In this document: one piece after another, positions 16,982-25,932 of the stretch
Position numbering within the stretch: the first letter of the stretch is position 1
How the letters are laid out: the number at the start of each line of letters is the position of its first letter
Notes under the pieces: model-generated
Database searches by the model: none
Told to the model about the DNA's origin: nothing
What the model saw: only the letters and a program-made list of their open reading frames with translations
Translations under genes and position numbers: made by a program
NCBI RefSeq assembly: GCF_002104765.1
Contig: NZ_NCXM01000034.1
Coordinates: forward strand, 1 to 63,778
Source: Mycolicibacterium vulneris
GTDB taxonomy: Bacteria > Actinomycetota > Actinomycetes > Mycobacteriales > Mycobacteriaceae
Length of the DNA: 63,778 nucleotides
Direction of reading: 5' to 3'

Positions 16982-17836
16982 GTGAATGAATTGGCCGGCG
17001 AGTCGGGCTCCGCCTTACCCTCAATTGCTCTCAACGACGAAAACACGATTCCGGCCCTGGGCCTGGGCGTCGCGGAATTGTCGGACGACGAGACCGAACG
17101 CGCGGTGTCGGCGGCGCTGGAGATCGGCTGCCGGCTGATCGACACCGCGGCGGTCTACGGGAATGAAGCCGCCGTCGGCCGCGCGATCGCCGCCTCCGGC
17201 ATTCCCCGTGCCGAGTTGTTCGTCACCACCAAGCTCGCGACCCCCGACCAGGGTTTCAAGGGGGCGATGGACGCGTGCAGCGCGAGCCTCGAGCGCCTCG
17301 GCCTGGACTACGTGGACCTCTACCTGATCCACTGGCCCGCCCCGTCGCTGGGGACGTACGTCAACTCCTTCGGCGGGCTGATCCAGTCGCGGGGGGATGG
17401 TCTCGCCCGCTCAATCGGCGTCTCCAACTTCACCGACGAGCACCTGACGACGGTCATCGACCTCACCTTCGTCACCCCGGCGGTCAACCAGATCGAGCTG
17501 CATCCGCTGCTCAACCAGGAAGCGCTGCGCAAGACCAACGCCGAGCACAACGTGCTCACGCAGTCCTACACGCCGCTGGCGCTGGGCAAGCTGAACGACA
17601 ACGCGACGGTGAATTCGGTCGCCGGCGAATACGGCAAGACCGCCTCGCAGGTGCTGCTGCGGTGGAACCTGCAGCTGGGCAACGCGGTCGTCTTCCGGTC
17701 GGCCAACCCCGAGCACATCGCCTCCAACTTGGACGTGTTCGACTTCGAGCTGGCCCACGAGCACATGGACGCGATCAACGGCCTCAACGACGGCACCCGG
17801 CTGCGCCCGGACCCGGAGACCTACACAGGCTCGTAG
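16982..17836 (+). CDS. Aldo-keto reductase (Rv2971-like)
   Basis: A 284-residue AKR-family NADPH-dependent oxidoreductase, of the class known in M. tuberculosis as Rv2971 and associated with methylglyoxal and other dicarbonyl reduction. The catalytic tetrad is intact: D54, Y59 (DTAAVYG), K84 (TTKLA) and H117 (LIHWP). The AKR signature and GVSNF motif follow. The GTG start at 16982 is used here; a TTG nine bases downstream would align better with the Rv2971 N-terminus. It converges on the HNH gene with 4 bp between stop codons. Confidence 0.93.
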   Translation: MNELAGESGSALPSIALNDENTIPALGLGVAELSDDETERAVSAALEIGCRLIDTAAVYGNEAAVGRAIAASGIPRAELFVTTKLATPDQGFKGAMDACSASLERLGLDYVDLYLIHWPAPSLGTYVNSFGGLIQSRGDGLARSIGVSNFTDEHLTTVIDLTFVTPAVNQIELHPLLNQEALRKTNAEHNVLTQSYTPLALGKLNDNATVNSVAGEYGKTASQVLLRWNLQLGNAVVFRSANPEHIASNLDVFDFELAHEHMDAINGLNDGTRLRPDPETYTGS

Positions 17837-17840
17837 CCCG

Positions 17841-18554
17841 CTATCCCGTCGGGCAGGTCGTCGCGGCCTCCCGCAGCACGCCGGTGGACGCCTGGTCCAC
17901 CGGCAGCGCGTAGCCGCGCAGCACCGCGATGAACTGCATGGCGTACTGGCAAGCGAACGCCGCGTTCGGCGGCATCCATTGCGCCGGCGGCGAATCGCCC
18001 TTGTCCTGATTGGCCTGCCCGTCGACGGCCAGCAGGTTGGCGGGGTCGTTGGCGAAACGCAGCCGCTCGGGAGCGGGCCAGCCGCTGGCGCCCATGTCCC
18101 AGGCGTAGGCGAGCGGGACGATGTGATCGATCTGAACGGATTCGCCGACCTTGGGCCCGCGGTGGAAGGCGATGGTCTTGTTGGTGTAGGGGTCGTGCAG
18201 CGTGCCGGTGGCCACCGCGTCCGGACACCGCTTGATTGACACGTATGTCTTGTCGACGAGATCGCGGTTGAGGATGTCGTCGCGGGTGTCACATCCGTTG
18301 TGCCCCATCGGCGCATCGTTGTCGTCGTCCCATGCCTCGCCGAACGCCGACCGCAGGTAGTCGTAGCGGTGCTGGCGCAGCGGCACGACGGCGACGCCGG
18401 CGAGCACGTCGGTGCCGGGCTGCACCGTCGGAACGTCGGCGCGCGCGGCGTATTCGGCCGAATGCCGGGCCGTCGAGGAGCCCGCGGTCTGGTAGGCCAC
18501 CAGCAACGCGAGCGCCGCCGCCGCGGCCAGCCACAGCAGCACTTTGCGGTTCAC
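17841..18554 (-). CDS. Exported DUF1524/HNH-endonuclease-fold protein
   Basis: A 237-residue protein with an N-terminal hydrophobic segment (about 5-21) that acts as signal peptide or anchor. A DUF1524-type HNH region follows: VQIDHIVPLAYAWDMGA and then FANDPANLLAVDGQANQDKGD, giving the His and Asn residues of the fold. Cysteines at CDTRDD, KRCPD and FACQY could form disulfides outside the cell. Secreted nuclease activity is likely from the fold but not shown. It corresponds to Rv2972c and lies 46 bp downstream of recG on the same strand. Confidence 0.87.
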   Translation of the reverse strand: MNRKVLLWLAAAAALALLVAYQTAGSSTARHSAEYAARADVPTVQPGTDVLAGVAVVPLRQHRYDYLRSAFGEAWDDDNDAPMGHNGCDTRDDILNRDLVDKTYVSIKRCPDAVATGTLHDPYTNKTIAFHRGPKVGESVQIDHIVPLAYAWDMGASGWPAPERLRFANDPANLLAVDGQANQDKGDSPPAQWMPPNAAFACQYAMQFIAVLRGYALPVDQASTGVLREAATTCPTG

Positions 18555-18600
18555 CTGCGCCGCTCCTCTTCATCGCTAGGCTCTGCATCGTCGCCGGCGG

Positions 18601-20811
18601 TCACGATTTGTCCAGATATTCGATGCGGTCGGTGTCGGTGAATCGCGCTGCCAACACGGCCAAGCCGGGGTTGGCGCGGTCGTCGGTGTAGGCCTGGACG
18701 CAGAAGTCCCGCGCCGCCTCGATGAATTCCTGATGGTCGGCCAAGGACAGCAGCCGCAGCGTGATCGCCTTGCCGGACTGGTTGCGGCCCAACACATCTC
18801 CCTCCCGGCGTTCCTTGAGGTCGAGGTCGGCCAGGGCGAAGCCGTCCAGCGTCCCGGCCACCGCGCTCAGCCGCCGGCCGGCCGACGAACCCGGCGCGGA
18901 CCAGCTGGCGAACAGGCACAGGCTCGGATGCCGGCCGCGGCCGATCCGCCCGCGCAGCTGATGCAATTGACTGATCCCGAACCGGTCGGCGTCCATCACC
19001 AGCATGACGGTGGCATTGGGCACGTCGACGCCCACCTCGATGACGGTGGTGCACACCAACACATCGACCTCGCCCGACCGGAAGGCCGCCATCGCGGCGT
19101 CCTTCTCGTCGGCCGACAGCCGCCCGTGCATCAGGCCGAGCCGCAGGTTCGCCAGCTCGCCCGAGCGCAGCCGGGCGTACAGGCCCTCGGCGGTCTCCGG
19201 CGCCTTGGCGTTCTGCTCCTGGTCGCCCGGGTCGTCGCTCTCGTCGATGCGCGCCGCCACCACGTAGGCCTGGCGGCCTGCCGCGACCTCCTCGGTGATG
19301 CGCTGCCAGGCCCGGTCCAGCCACGCGGGCTTGTCCTTGACGAAGATGACGTTGCTGGTGATGGGCTGGCGGCCGCGCGGAAGTTCGCGCAGCGTCGAGG
19401 TTTCCAGGTCGCCGTACACGGTGAGCGCGACGGTGCGCGGGATCGGCGTCGCCGTCATCACCAGCAGGTGCGGTGTCACGCCGGGACGGGCCTTGGAGCG
19501 CAACTGGTCTCGCTGTTCGACACCGAAGCGGTGCTGTTCGTCGACCACCACCATGCCCAGGTTGTCGAATTCCACCGCGTCCTGCAGCAGCGCGTGGGTG
19601 CCGACGACGATGCCGACCTCGCCGCCCGCGATCTCGGCGCGGATCTGCTTCTTTTGTGCGGCGGTCATCGAACCGGTCAGCAGCGCCAGCCGGGTCCCGT
19701 TGTCGGCGCCACCCAGCTGTCCCGCCATCGCCAACGGACCGAGCACGTCGCGAATCGACCGGAGATGTTGCGCGGCAAGCACTTCCGTCGGCGCCAGCAG
19801 CGCGCACTGATAGCCGGCGTCGACCAACTGCAGCATCGCCAGCACCGAGACGATCGTCTTACCGGAACCCACCTCGCCCTGCAGCAGGCGGTTCAGCGGG
19901 CGGCTCGCCGCGAGCCCGTCGGACAGCACACCGAGCACTTCGCGCTGCCCCGCGGTCAGCTCGAAGGGTAAGCGCCCCAACAGTTCTGCGGCCAATCCGT
20001 CCGGACGCGGCGGGGCCGGCGGGCCCGACTCGGACAGCTCGCCGTGGCGGCGGGCCACCAGCGCCCACTGCAGGCCGACGGCTTCGTCAAAGGTGAGGCG
20101 CTCCCGGGCCCGCTGCCGCCGCGGCTCGCTCTCAGCCAGATGGATGTCGCGCAACGCCTCGTCCTCGGAGACCAGGCCGAGCTTCGCGCGCAGTTCGTCG
20201 GGCAGTGGATCCGGCACCGGCTCGAGCACATCGAGCACCTGGCGGACGCACGAAAAGATGTCCCAGCTCTGCAGTTTCGTGCTGGCCGGATAGATCGGGA
20301 AGAAGTGGCGTTCGTAGGCGTCCAGCAGTTCTTCGCCGCTGGTCGCACCCGAGGCATCGGCGATGTTCTTCAACGATCGGGTCCCGCGGTTGCGTCCGTC
20401 GAGGATGAGGAACGCCGGGTGCGTCAACTGCATCACGTTGTTGAAGAATCCGACCTCGCCGGAAAGCATCACCTTGGCGCCCTTGACCAGGTCCTTCTTC
20501 AGGTAATTCGCGTTGAAGAACGTCGCGGTCACCTTGCTGCGCCCGGCGCCCAGCGTGATGCGGTGGCACATCTTCTTCGGGGTCTTCTTCATCGGGAACG
20601 TCTTGGTTTCGGCGATCGTGTCGATGATGGTGATGTGCTCGCCCGTTTCGGGTCGCTCGCCGTCGGCCTCCCAGCGACTGGCGCCCTCGGTGTAGCTGCG
20701 CGGGTAGTGGCGCAGCAGGTCGTCGACGGTCCGGATGCCGAACACCTCGTCGAGGGAGTCGGCGGCCTTGGCGCCCACAACGAAGTCCAGCCGGTCGCTC
20801 AGCGACACCAT
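18601..20811 (-). CDS. recG: ATP-dependent DNA helicase RecG
   Basis: A 736-residue RecG, which remodels stalled replication forks and branch-migrates Holliday junctions. The N-terminal wedge (OB) domain precedes a superfamily-2 helicase core with motif I GEVGSGKT, motif II DEQH and motif VI QLRGRIGRG. Length matches the mycobacterial protein Rv2973c. The ATG is at 20809-20811, just 2 bp from the stop of the FakA-like gene upstream, so the two are probably co-transcribed. Confidence 0.96.
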   Translation of the reverse strand: MVSLSDRLDFVVGAKAADSLDEVFGIRTVDDLLRHYPRSYTEGASRWEADGERPETGEHITIIDTIAETKTFPMKKTPKKMCHRITLGAGRSKVTATFFNANYLKKDLVKGAKVMLSGEVGFFNNVMQLTHPAFLILDGRNRGTRSLKNIADASGATSGEELLDAYERHFFPIYPASTKLQSWDIFSCVRQVLDVLEPVPDPLPDELRAKLGLVSEDEALRDIHLAESEPRRQRARERLTFDEAVGLQWALVARRHGELSESGPPAPPRPDGLAAELLGRLPFELTAGQREVLGVLSDGLAASRPLNRLLQGEVGSGKTIVSVLAMLQLVDAGYQCALLAPTEVLAAQHLRSIRDVLGPLAMAGQLGGADNGTRLALLTGSMTAAQKKQIRAEIAGGEVGIVVGTHALLQDAVEFDNLGMVVVDEQHRFGVEQRDQLRSKARPGVTPHLLVMTATPIPRTVALTVYGDLETSTLRELPRGRQPITSNVIFVKDKPAWLDRAWQRITEEVAAGRQAYVVAARIDESDDPGDQEQNAKAPETAEGLYARLRSGELANLRLGLMHGRLSADEKDAAMAAFRSGEVDVLVCTTVIEVGVDVPNATVMLVMDADRFGISQLHQLRGRIGRGRHPSLCLFASWSAPGSSAGRRLSAVAGTLDGFALADLDLKERREGDVLGRNQSGKAITLRLLSLADHQEFIEAARDFCVQAYTDDRANPGLAVLAARFTDTDRIEYLDKS

Positions 20812-20813
20812 CG

Positions 20814-22541
20814 CTACTCGACCCCGATCAGCAGCGCGTCACCGTGGTGGCCGGTGCGGTAGGTGACCAGTTCGGTTCCGGGGTGGTGGTCGTGCATGTG
20901 TTCTTCCAAGATGTCGCCGACGGCGCCGGCGTCACCGTCGGTGTCGATGCCGGCGCCCAGCAGCACCGTCACCAGGTCGCCGCCGGAGGCCAGCAGGAGA
21001 TCGAGCAGGCCGATCGCCGCCCCGACCACGTCGGCGGCCACGATCAGCACCTCGTCGCCCGCGATGCCCAGGCCGTCGCCGGGGCGGCAGCGCCCCGCCC
21101 AGGTCAACGCGCTTTCGGTGGCGATGCGAACCGAGCCGTGCCGTGCCGCGCCGGCGGCACGGGCCATGGTGTAGCCGTCGTCCACCGCCTGCCGATCGCT
21201 TTCGTGCACGGCCAGCGCGGCCAGCCCCTGCACCATCGACCCGCTCGGGATCGGCACCACGTCGATCCCCCAGCCGATGGCCGCGGTGCAGCCGGCCACC
21301 AGCTCCTCGGCCGCGACATAGCCGTTGGGCAGCACCATCACCTGGGCGGCGCCGGTGTCGACGACCGCCCGCATCAGCTGGTGCGCGCTGATGTTGGTGA
21401 CGGGATCGTGCCCGGCCGGGTCGCGCTGCAGCACGCAGGCGCCCTCGCCGGCGAACAGGTCGGCCGCGCCGTCGCCGTCGACCACGGCGAGCACGGCGCG
21501 CTCCCGCGTCCAGCCACCGGTGGGCAGGCCGGGGATGCCGGAGCTCAGCGCCGAGATGACGATCCGGCTGAGCCGCCCGGCCGCCAGCCCCGCCTCCACC
21601 GCGGCGCCGGCGTCGTCGGTGTGCACGTGGACCGAATAGGTCCGCTGCGCCGACGACGGCGCCGAGGCGATGCCCACCGAATCACCCAGCTCACCCAGCC
21701 GGTCGCGCAGCGTGTCCGCCGCCGGGGGCTCGCAGCCGTCCAGCCGGTACATCACCTCGAACTGGGGCGCCGGGCGCTGCGCGGCCGCCTCCGGCTTCGG
21801 CGCTCGCGGCGACAGCTCGTACACCGTGCGGGCCGGCGCTTGCCCGGTGATGGTGGACCGCAACGCGTCCAGCAGGACCAGCAGACCGCGCCCGCCGGCG
21901 TCCACGGCGCCCGCGTCGGCCAGCACGTCGAGCTGTTCGGGGGTCTTTTCCAGCGCCACCACCGCCGCGTCACCGGCGGCGATGACCGCCGGCACCAGCC
22001 CGTCCCCGGCCTTGCCGCACTGCGCAACCGCACCGGCGGCCGCCCGCAGCACCGACACGATGGTCCCGGGGACCTCCTCACCGCCCATCGAGCTGATCAC
22101 CAGCTCCACGCCGCGTTGCAGCGCCGCAGCGAGGACGACGACGTCGATGTGGGCCAGTTCGCCCCCGGCGACGGCCGCGGCCGTCGCGGTGGCGTCGGCG
22201 ATGCCGCGCAGTATCTGCGACAGGATCACCCCGGAGTTGCCGCGCGCGCCGTTCAGCGCGCCGGTCGACAGCGCCGCCGCGGCCCGCGCCACGCAGGTCG
22301 AGCCGCCCTCGGCGCCGGCGCCCACCTTGGCCTCGGCCAGGGCCGAACGCATGGTGAACAGCATGTTGGCGCCGGTGTCGGAGTCGGCGACGGGGAAGAC
22401 ATTCAGCCGGTTGATCTCGTCGATGTGCGTGATCAGGTCGCTGACGGCGGTGTGCGCCCAGTCGCGCAGGGTGACCGCGTCCAGGAGACGATCGTGCGAC
22501 TCGTCAGCAGTGCCCAGGGTGACCCACCTCCTCAGCACCAA
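20814..22541 (-). CDS. FakA-like DAK2/DegV-associated kinase
   Basis: A 575-residue protein. The N-terminal DhaL (DAK2) nucleotide-binding domain has the conserved NVFPVADSDTGANM (about 47-60) with metal-binding aspartates, followed by a central linker and a C-terminal DAK phosphatase-like domain. The layout matches FakA/YloV, the ATP-binding subunit of bacterial fatty acid kinase, which works with a DegV-type lipid carrier; no such gene is adjacent. In M. tuberculosis the same region is annotated as two genes, Rv2975c and Rv2974c; here the frame is continuous. It directly precedes recG. Confidence 0.85.
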   Translation of the reverse strand: MVLRRWVTLGTADESHDRLLDAVTLRDWAHTAVSDLITHIDEINRLNVFPVADSDTGANMLFTMRSALAEAKVGAGAEGGSTCVARAAAALSTGALNGARGNSGVILSQILRGIADATATAAAVAGGELAHIDVVVLAAALQRGVELVISSMGGEEVPGTIVSVLRAAAGAVAQCGKAGDGLVPAVIAAGDAAVVALEKTPEQLDVLADAGAVDAGGRGLLVLLDALRSTITGQAPARTVYELSPRAPKPEAAAQRPAPQFEVMYRLDGCEPPAADTLRDRLGELGDSVGIASAPSSAQRTYSVHVHTDDAGAAVEAGLAAGRLSRIVISALSSGIPGLPTGGWTRERAVLAVVDGDGAADLFAGEGACVLQRDPAGHDPVTNISAHQLMRAVVDTGAAQVMVLPNGYVAAEELVAGCTAAIGWGIDVVPIPSGSMVQGLAALAVHESDRQAVDDGYTMARAAGAARHGSVRIATESALTWAGRCRPGDGLGIAGDEVLIVAADVVGAAIGLLDLLLASGGDLVTVLLGAGIDTDGDAGAVGDILEEHMHDHHPGTELVTYRTGHHGDALLIGVE

Positions 22542-22694
22542 ATCCGGGGTGGGCGCCAGCGTAGCCGTGCGATGGAGCCGCTGCGTTCAGTTGCTCGGCG
22601 ACGTTGCGAAAGCCTGAGCAGCGAGCATCGGATCCATCTGATCGAGGTGGTCCTCGACGCCATTCACCTTCGCAAGGATAAACCGTGGGCGGGC

Positions 22695-23453
22695 TTAATA
22701 GCCCTGTCTGATACCGGGATTGGCCTGCCCCACGAGCATGCGCTGATTGCTGCCGTCGCGGCTCACCCCGTAACGCCTCATCTGATAGTTGATCGACGCG
22801 CACGCGGCGGCCACCGGATCCCATGCCGAGTTCGATGTCCCCGCCTGGTGAAAAGCCGCGAAGGTATCGGGCATCAGCTGCCACGGGCCCCGGGTCGCGT
22901 GCAGCGGGCCTCCGTCCAGCTGGGAAGGCCCGTAGGCGTTGCTGTCCGACAGGTTGATGGCACCCGAGTGGAACTGAGCCTCGTGATCGGCGATGGTCAT
23001 CATCCCCTCGATCCAATGGCCGCGGGCCGGCGCGTCGGTAATGCCTATCCGCGTCAGCGCCTCTTCCAGGTAGCCCCGGATCGCATCCGGTCCCTCCGGC
23101 CACGCTCCCCGACCGTCGAAACCCACCTGCGACAGCTGAATCGGGCTTTGCACGGCGGCATCCTCGTGCACCGCGGCAGGAAGGCTGACGGGCTGCCACC
23201 ACAACGCAGTGGCACCGGCTTGGCCGGCCCATGACGCCTTCGGGCCCGGCCCGGCCATACCGGTCGCGCTGATACCCGAGGTGCTACCGATGGCGACGCT
23301 GCCCAGCGCCGCCACCACCAGATAAGCCGCCGCGACCCGTCGCAACCGCGATAACAACCGTCGTACGCCCGCCGGACAGCCGCGTCGGTTTTCGACACGG
23401 GCGGAACCAGCGGTGTTTTCGGCGCGCGCAACCACTCCGCGCACTCCCCTCAA
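22695..23453 (-). CDS. Membrane-anchored lytic-transglycosylase-like protein
   Basis: A 252-residue protein with an arginine-rich N-terminus and a hydrophobic anchor or signal segment (about 38-60). The C-terminal half resembles the SLT lysozyme-like fold: IADHEAQFHSGAIN with candidate catalytic E158, then RGPWQLMPDTF (188-198), which matches the GxxQLMPxTA motif of soluble lytic transglycosylases. It may cut peptidoglycan glycan strands. It lacks LysM or other wall-binding domains. The exact start is uncertain because several in-frame GTG/ATG codons precede the anchor. No similar gene is expected between Rv2975c and L28 in M. tuberculosis. Confidence 0.68.
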   Translation of the reverse strand: MRGVRGVVARAENTAGSARVENRRGCPAGVRRLLSRLRRVAAAYLVVAALGSVAIGSTSGISATGMAGPGPKASWAGQAGATALWWQPVSLPAAVHEDAAVQSPIQLSQVGFDGRGAWPEGPDAIRGYLEEALTRIGITDAPARGHWIEGMMTIADHEAQFHSGAINLSDSNAYGPSQLDGGPLHATRGPWQLMPDTFAAFHQAGTSNSAWDPVAAACASINYQMRRYGVSRDGSNQRMLVGQANPGIRQGY

Positions 23454-23826
23454 AGCCTGCCGATATTGCTTCCCAGCCTCATCCGCAGCTCCGCGCGGGC
23501 CGGCACCACCGGGAAGAAAACTTCAGCCACGGCCGGCGCGCCGTCCACGCCTGACGCGGGACAACACCGACCATCGGCGGCGACGCCATCCTAGCGGCGG
23601 TTTGCCCGAGCAACCCCGATGCGACCGGCAACTGTGATCGACTCCATGTCGACGGCAAGAGGGGTGCCAGCACACAGTCGACCCGCTGACGCCCCGTAAT
23701 CGCAGGGTCAGCCGGTGGTGACCGTTTTGGTGGTTGCCACCACAGTCGGTATTCTGGTCGAGCCCGGGCGAACCTGGGCTGTCCCGGCCAGATTGCCGGA
23801 CCCCCGAGATTTGAGGAGCTTGAACA
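23454..23826. other. 373-bp divergent intergenic region upstream of rpmB
   Basis: The region separates the transglycosylase-like gene from rpmB. A small inverted repeat, GTGGT(TGCC)ACCAC at 23731-23744, overlaps the likely rpmB promoter. I see no further gene. Confidence 0.5.
23727..23755 (+). promoter_or_regulatory. Candidate rpmB promoter
   Basis: TTGGTG (23727-23732) and TATTCT (23750-23755) are separated by exactly 17 bp, close to a housekeeping sigma-A promoter. Transcription would begin near 23762, about 65 nt upstream of the rpmB ATG, with GAGGAGCTT as ribosome site. Confidence 0.5.
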
Positions 23827-24021
23827 ATGGCCGCTGTGTGCGACATCTGCGGGAAAGGCCCCGGCTTCGGTAAGTCGGTGTCGCACTCCCACCGCCGCAC
23901 CAGCCGCCGGTGGGACCCCAACGTCCAGACCGTGCACGTCGTCACCCGTCCGGGCGGCAACAAGCAGCGCTTGAACGTCTGCACGTCCTGCATCAAGGCC
24001 GGCAAGGTCGTCCGCGGCTAG
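23827..24021 (+). CDS. rpmB: 50S ribosomal protein L28, zinc-binding (C+) form
   Basis: A 64-residue L28. It carries both cysteine pairs, CDIC (5-8) and CTSC (52-55), so it is the zinc-containing housekeeping form rather than the cysteine-free paralogue that Zur controls during zinc shortage. The ATG follows GAGGAGCTT. Its TAG stop (24019-24021) is also the first three bases of a 55-bp repeat unit. Confidence 0.95.
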   Translation: MAAVCDICGKGPGFGKSVSHSHRRTSRRWDPNVQTVHVVTRPGGNKQRLNVCTSCIKAGKVVRG

Positions 24022-24125
24022 GGGCGATCGCAAGCGCGGCGTAGCCGGGCGCAGCGGGTCGCCGCCATCGGGCTAGGGGCGATCGCAAGCGCGGCGTAGC
24101 CGGGCGCAGCGGGTCGCCGCAGCTA
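24019..24125. repeat. 55-bp tandem repeat, two units (array 2)
   Basis: Two units begin with TAG at 24019 and 24074 and contain GCGCGGCGTAGCCGGGCG. The arms GGCGA and TCGCC are complementary. The first TAG is the rpmB stop. On the other side the second unit ends in GCAGCTA, where CTA (24123-24125) is the stop of the convergent SDR gene. So the array occupies the whole space between two stop codons. Confidence 0.93.
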
Positions 24126-24944
24126 CATCACGATGTGCCCGGCGTCGACGGGCACCGACACGCCCGTCACATAACGTGCTTTCGGGCCGGCCAGCCACAG
24201 CACCGCCTCGGTCACGTCCTGCGGTTCGACCAGCGGCACGTCCGGCAGCAGCATCTGGGAGACGGCAGGATTCGGGTTCTCCAGCATCCGGTTCACGACG
24301 AAGTCGTTGAGGATCATCGGCGTCATGACACCGGCCGGGTGGATAGAGTTGACCCGGATCTTGTGCGGCGCATACGCATTGGCGGCCGAACGCATCAAAC
24401 CCACGACGCCGTGCTTGGAAGCGGCGTAGGCGAACATCGCGGAACTGCCGTCGCCGCCCCGCCCGGTCAGACCCTGCGACGAGCTGATCATCACGATCGA
24501 GCCGCCCCGGCCCTTGCGGATGATCGACGGCACCGTCGCGAGCAGCGTGTGCCAGACCCCCTTGAGATTCGTGTCCACGATCGAGTTGAACACCGGCTCG
24601 GAATGGGCGTCGGTGTCACCGATCGCGACCACCCCCGCGTTGGCGATGACGATGTCCACCTCTCCGATGGCGTCGATCGCGCCCTGCACCCCGGCCTCCA
24701 GCTGTGCCAGGTCGCGGACGTCGGCGACGACGGGCACGGCCTTGCGCCCGGCGGCTTCGACCAGCCGTACGGTCTCCTCGAGATCGGCCTTGGTTCCCAA
24801 CGAGTACGGGATCGCCTCGAGATCGGCGCAGATGTCGACGGCGATGATGTCGGCGCCCTGCTCGGCCAACGCCACGGCGTGGCTGCGGCCCTGGCCACGC
24901 GCGGCGCCGGTGATCACGGCAACCGTGTTGTCGAATTCACCCAT
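24123..24944 (-). CDS. Mycofactocin-coupled-type short-chain dehydrogenase/reductase
   Basis: A 273-residue SDR. The cofactor motif GAARGQGRSHAV (13 onward) and the inserted segment AIPYSLGTKADLEETV after ADIIAVDICADLE are the hallmarks of the mycofactocin-coupled SDR group, whose members hold NAD tightly and are thought to need mycofactocin as electron acceptor. The active site has S155/S156, Y173 and K177. Substrates in the group are secondary alcohols such as carveol. The ATG at 24942-24944 is used; a longer frame exists but runs through the preceding gene. It follows the second SDR with 2 bp between stop and start, so both are in one operon. Confidence 0.9.
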   Translation of the reverse strand: MGEFDNTVAVITGAARGQGRSHAVALAEQGADIIAVDICADLEAIPYSLGTKADLEETVRLVEAAGRKAVPVVADVRDLAQLEAGVQGAIDAIGEVDIVIANAGVVAIGDTDAHSEPVFNSIVDTNLKGVWHTLLATVPSIIRKGRGGSIVMISSSQGLTGRGGDGSSAMFAYAASKHGVVGLMRSAANAYAPHKIRVNSIHPAGVMTPMILNDFVVNRMLENPNPAVSQMLLPDVPLVEPQDVTEAVLWLAGPKARYVTGVSVPVDAGHIVM

Positions 24945-24946
24945 GA

Positions 24947-25846
24947 CTACACCTCCAGTGTCGTGCCGGTCTCGCGCTCGGCGAAGGCCACCAAGCGCCC
25001 GGCGGTGTCGTAATCGCACGCCAGCGCCGTGCGGCCGATGAGCACCGGCCCGCCGCGCAGCCCGAACCTGCCGCTGACCCCGACGTAGCTGCCCGGCGGA
25101 ATCGGCTCGCTGATGCAGTAGAGCGTGGGCGCCGCACCTTCGTCGATGTCGTTGGCCAACCGGTCGGCCACCGCCTTGACCCCCTTGTGGGCCAGCGACA
25201 TCAGCGGCGAGTCGCCCAGGTTCGACAAGTTGGAGGCAACCCAGCCCGGGTGGGTGAGCTGCGTGACGATCGGCGATCCGGCCGCGCGCAGCCTGCGATC
25301 CAGCTCCAGCCCCCACAGCATGACCGCGAGCTTCGACTGCGCGTACGCGCCCAGCCGCGTCCACTTGTGCTGACGCAGGTGCAAGTCGTCGAGCCGCAGC
25401 GTCGCCGACCGGTGCGCGTCGGAGCCGACGTTGATGATCTGCGAGCGCACCCTTCCCAGTAGCAGATTGGTCAGGGCGAAGGGCCCGAGCAGGTTGGTGC
25501 CCAGCGTCATCTCGAAGCCGTCGACGGTCTCGGTGCGCCGGTCGGTCAGGGCCCCCGCGTTGTTGATCAGGATGTCCACCGGCTCGTCGATCAGGCCCGC
25601 GAACGCGCGCACCGACGACAGGTCGGCGAGGTCGAGCTTGACCACGGCGGTCGAACCGCCGATTTCCGTCGCGCGTTGCTCGCCGAGTTGGGTGTTGCGG
25701 ACGGCCAGGATCACGTGCGCACCGGCTTTGGCGAGCGCACGCGCGGTGCCGAGCCCGACGCCGTTGGTCGCTCCGGTCACGATCACGCGTTTGCCGGTGA
25801 GGTTGCCCAGCCGGCTCGGCGTCCACGGTAAGGTCACGGCGATCAA
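24947..25846 (-). CDS. Short-chain dehydrogenase/reductase, retinol dehydrogenase-like
   Basis: A 299-residue classical SDR. It has the cofactor motif TGATNGVGLG (24-33), NNAG at 95-98, S142 and the catalytic Y168/K172 in YAQSK. The overall form resembles the WW-oxidoreductase/retinol-dehydrogenase-like group, NADP-dependent enzymes on hydrophobic alcohols or carbonyls. It is first in a two-gene operon with the mycofactocin-type SDR. The start region is divergent from the NTF2-like gene, separated by 86 bp that carry two direct repeats of CGGTTCT. Confidence 0.9.
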   Translation of the reverse strand: MIAVTLPWTPSRLGNLTGKRVIVTGATNGVGLGTARALAKAGAHVILAVRNTQLGEQRATEIGGSTAVVKLDLADLSSVRAFAGLIDEPVDILINNAGALTDRRTETVDGFEMTLGTNLLGPFALTNLLLGRVRSQIINVGSDAHRSATLRLDDLHLRQHKWTRLGAYAQSKLAVMLWGLELDRRLRAAGSPIVTQLTHPGWVASNLSNLGDSPLMSLAHKGVKAVADRLANDIDEGAAPTLYCISEPIPPGSYVGVSGRFGLRGGPVLIGRTALACDYDTAGRLVAFAERETGTTLEV

Positions 25847-25856
25847 GAGTAATGGT

Positions 25857-25883
25857 CGGTTCTATGTAAGTTGGACCGGTTCT
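25857..25883. promoter_or_regulatory. Direct repeats CGGTTCT in divergent promoter
   Basis: CGGTTCT occurs at 25857-25863 and 25877-25883, exactly 20 bp apart start to start, or about two helical turns. They sit between the divergent SDR and NTF2-like operons. This spacing suits a regulator binding the same DNA face twice. The protein is unknown and no regulator gene lies beside it. Confidence 0.4.
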
Positions 25884-25932
25884 GCCAACATTGTTGCGGA
25901 ACAGAGCGGAAGACTCCCGAGGCGGTTGGACA

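Noticed and set aside
16582..17024. Small minus-strand frames between lipN and the aldo-keto reductase
   Set aside because: They overlap the reductase start and promoter region and have no recognisable family.
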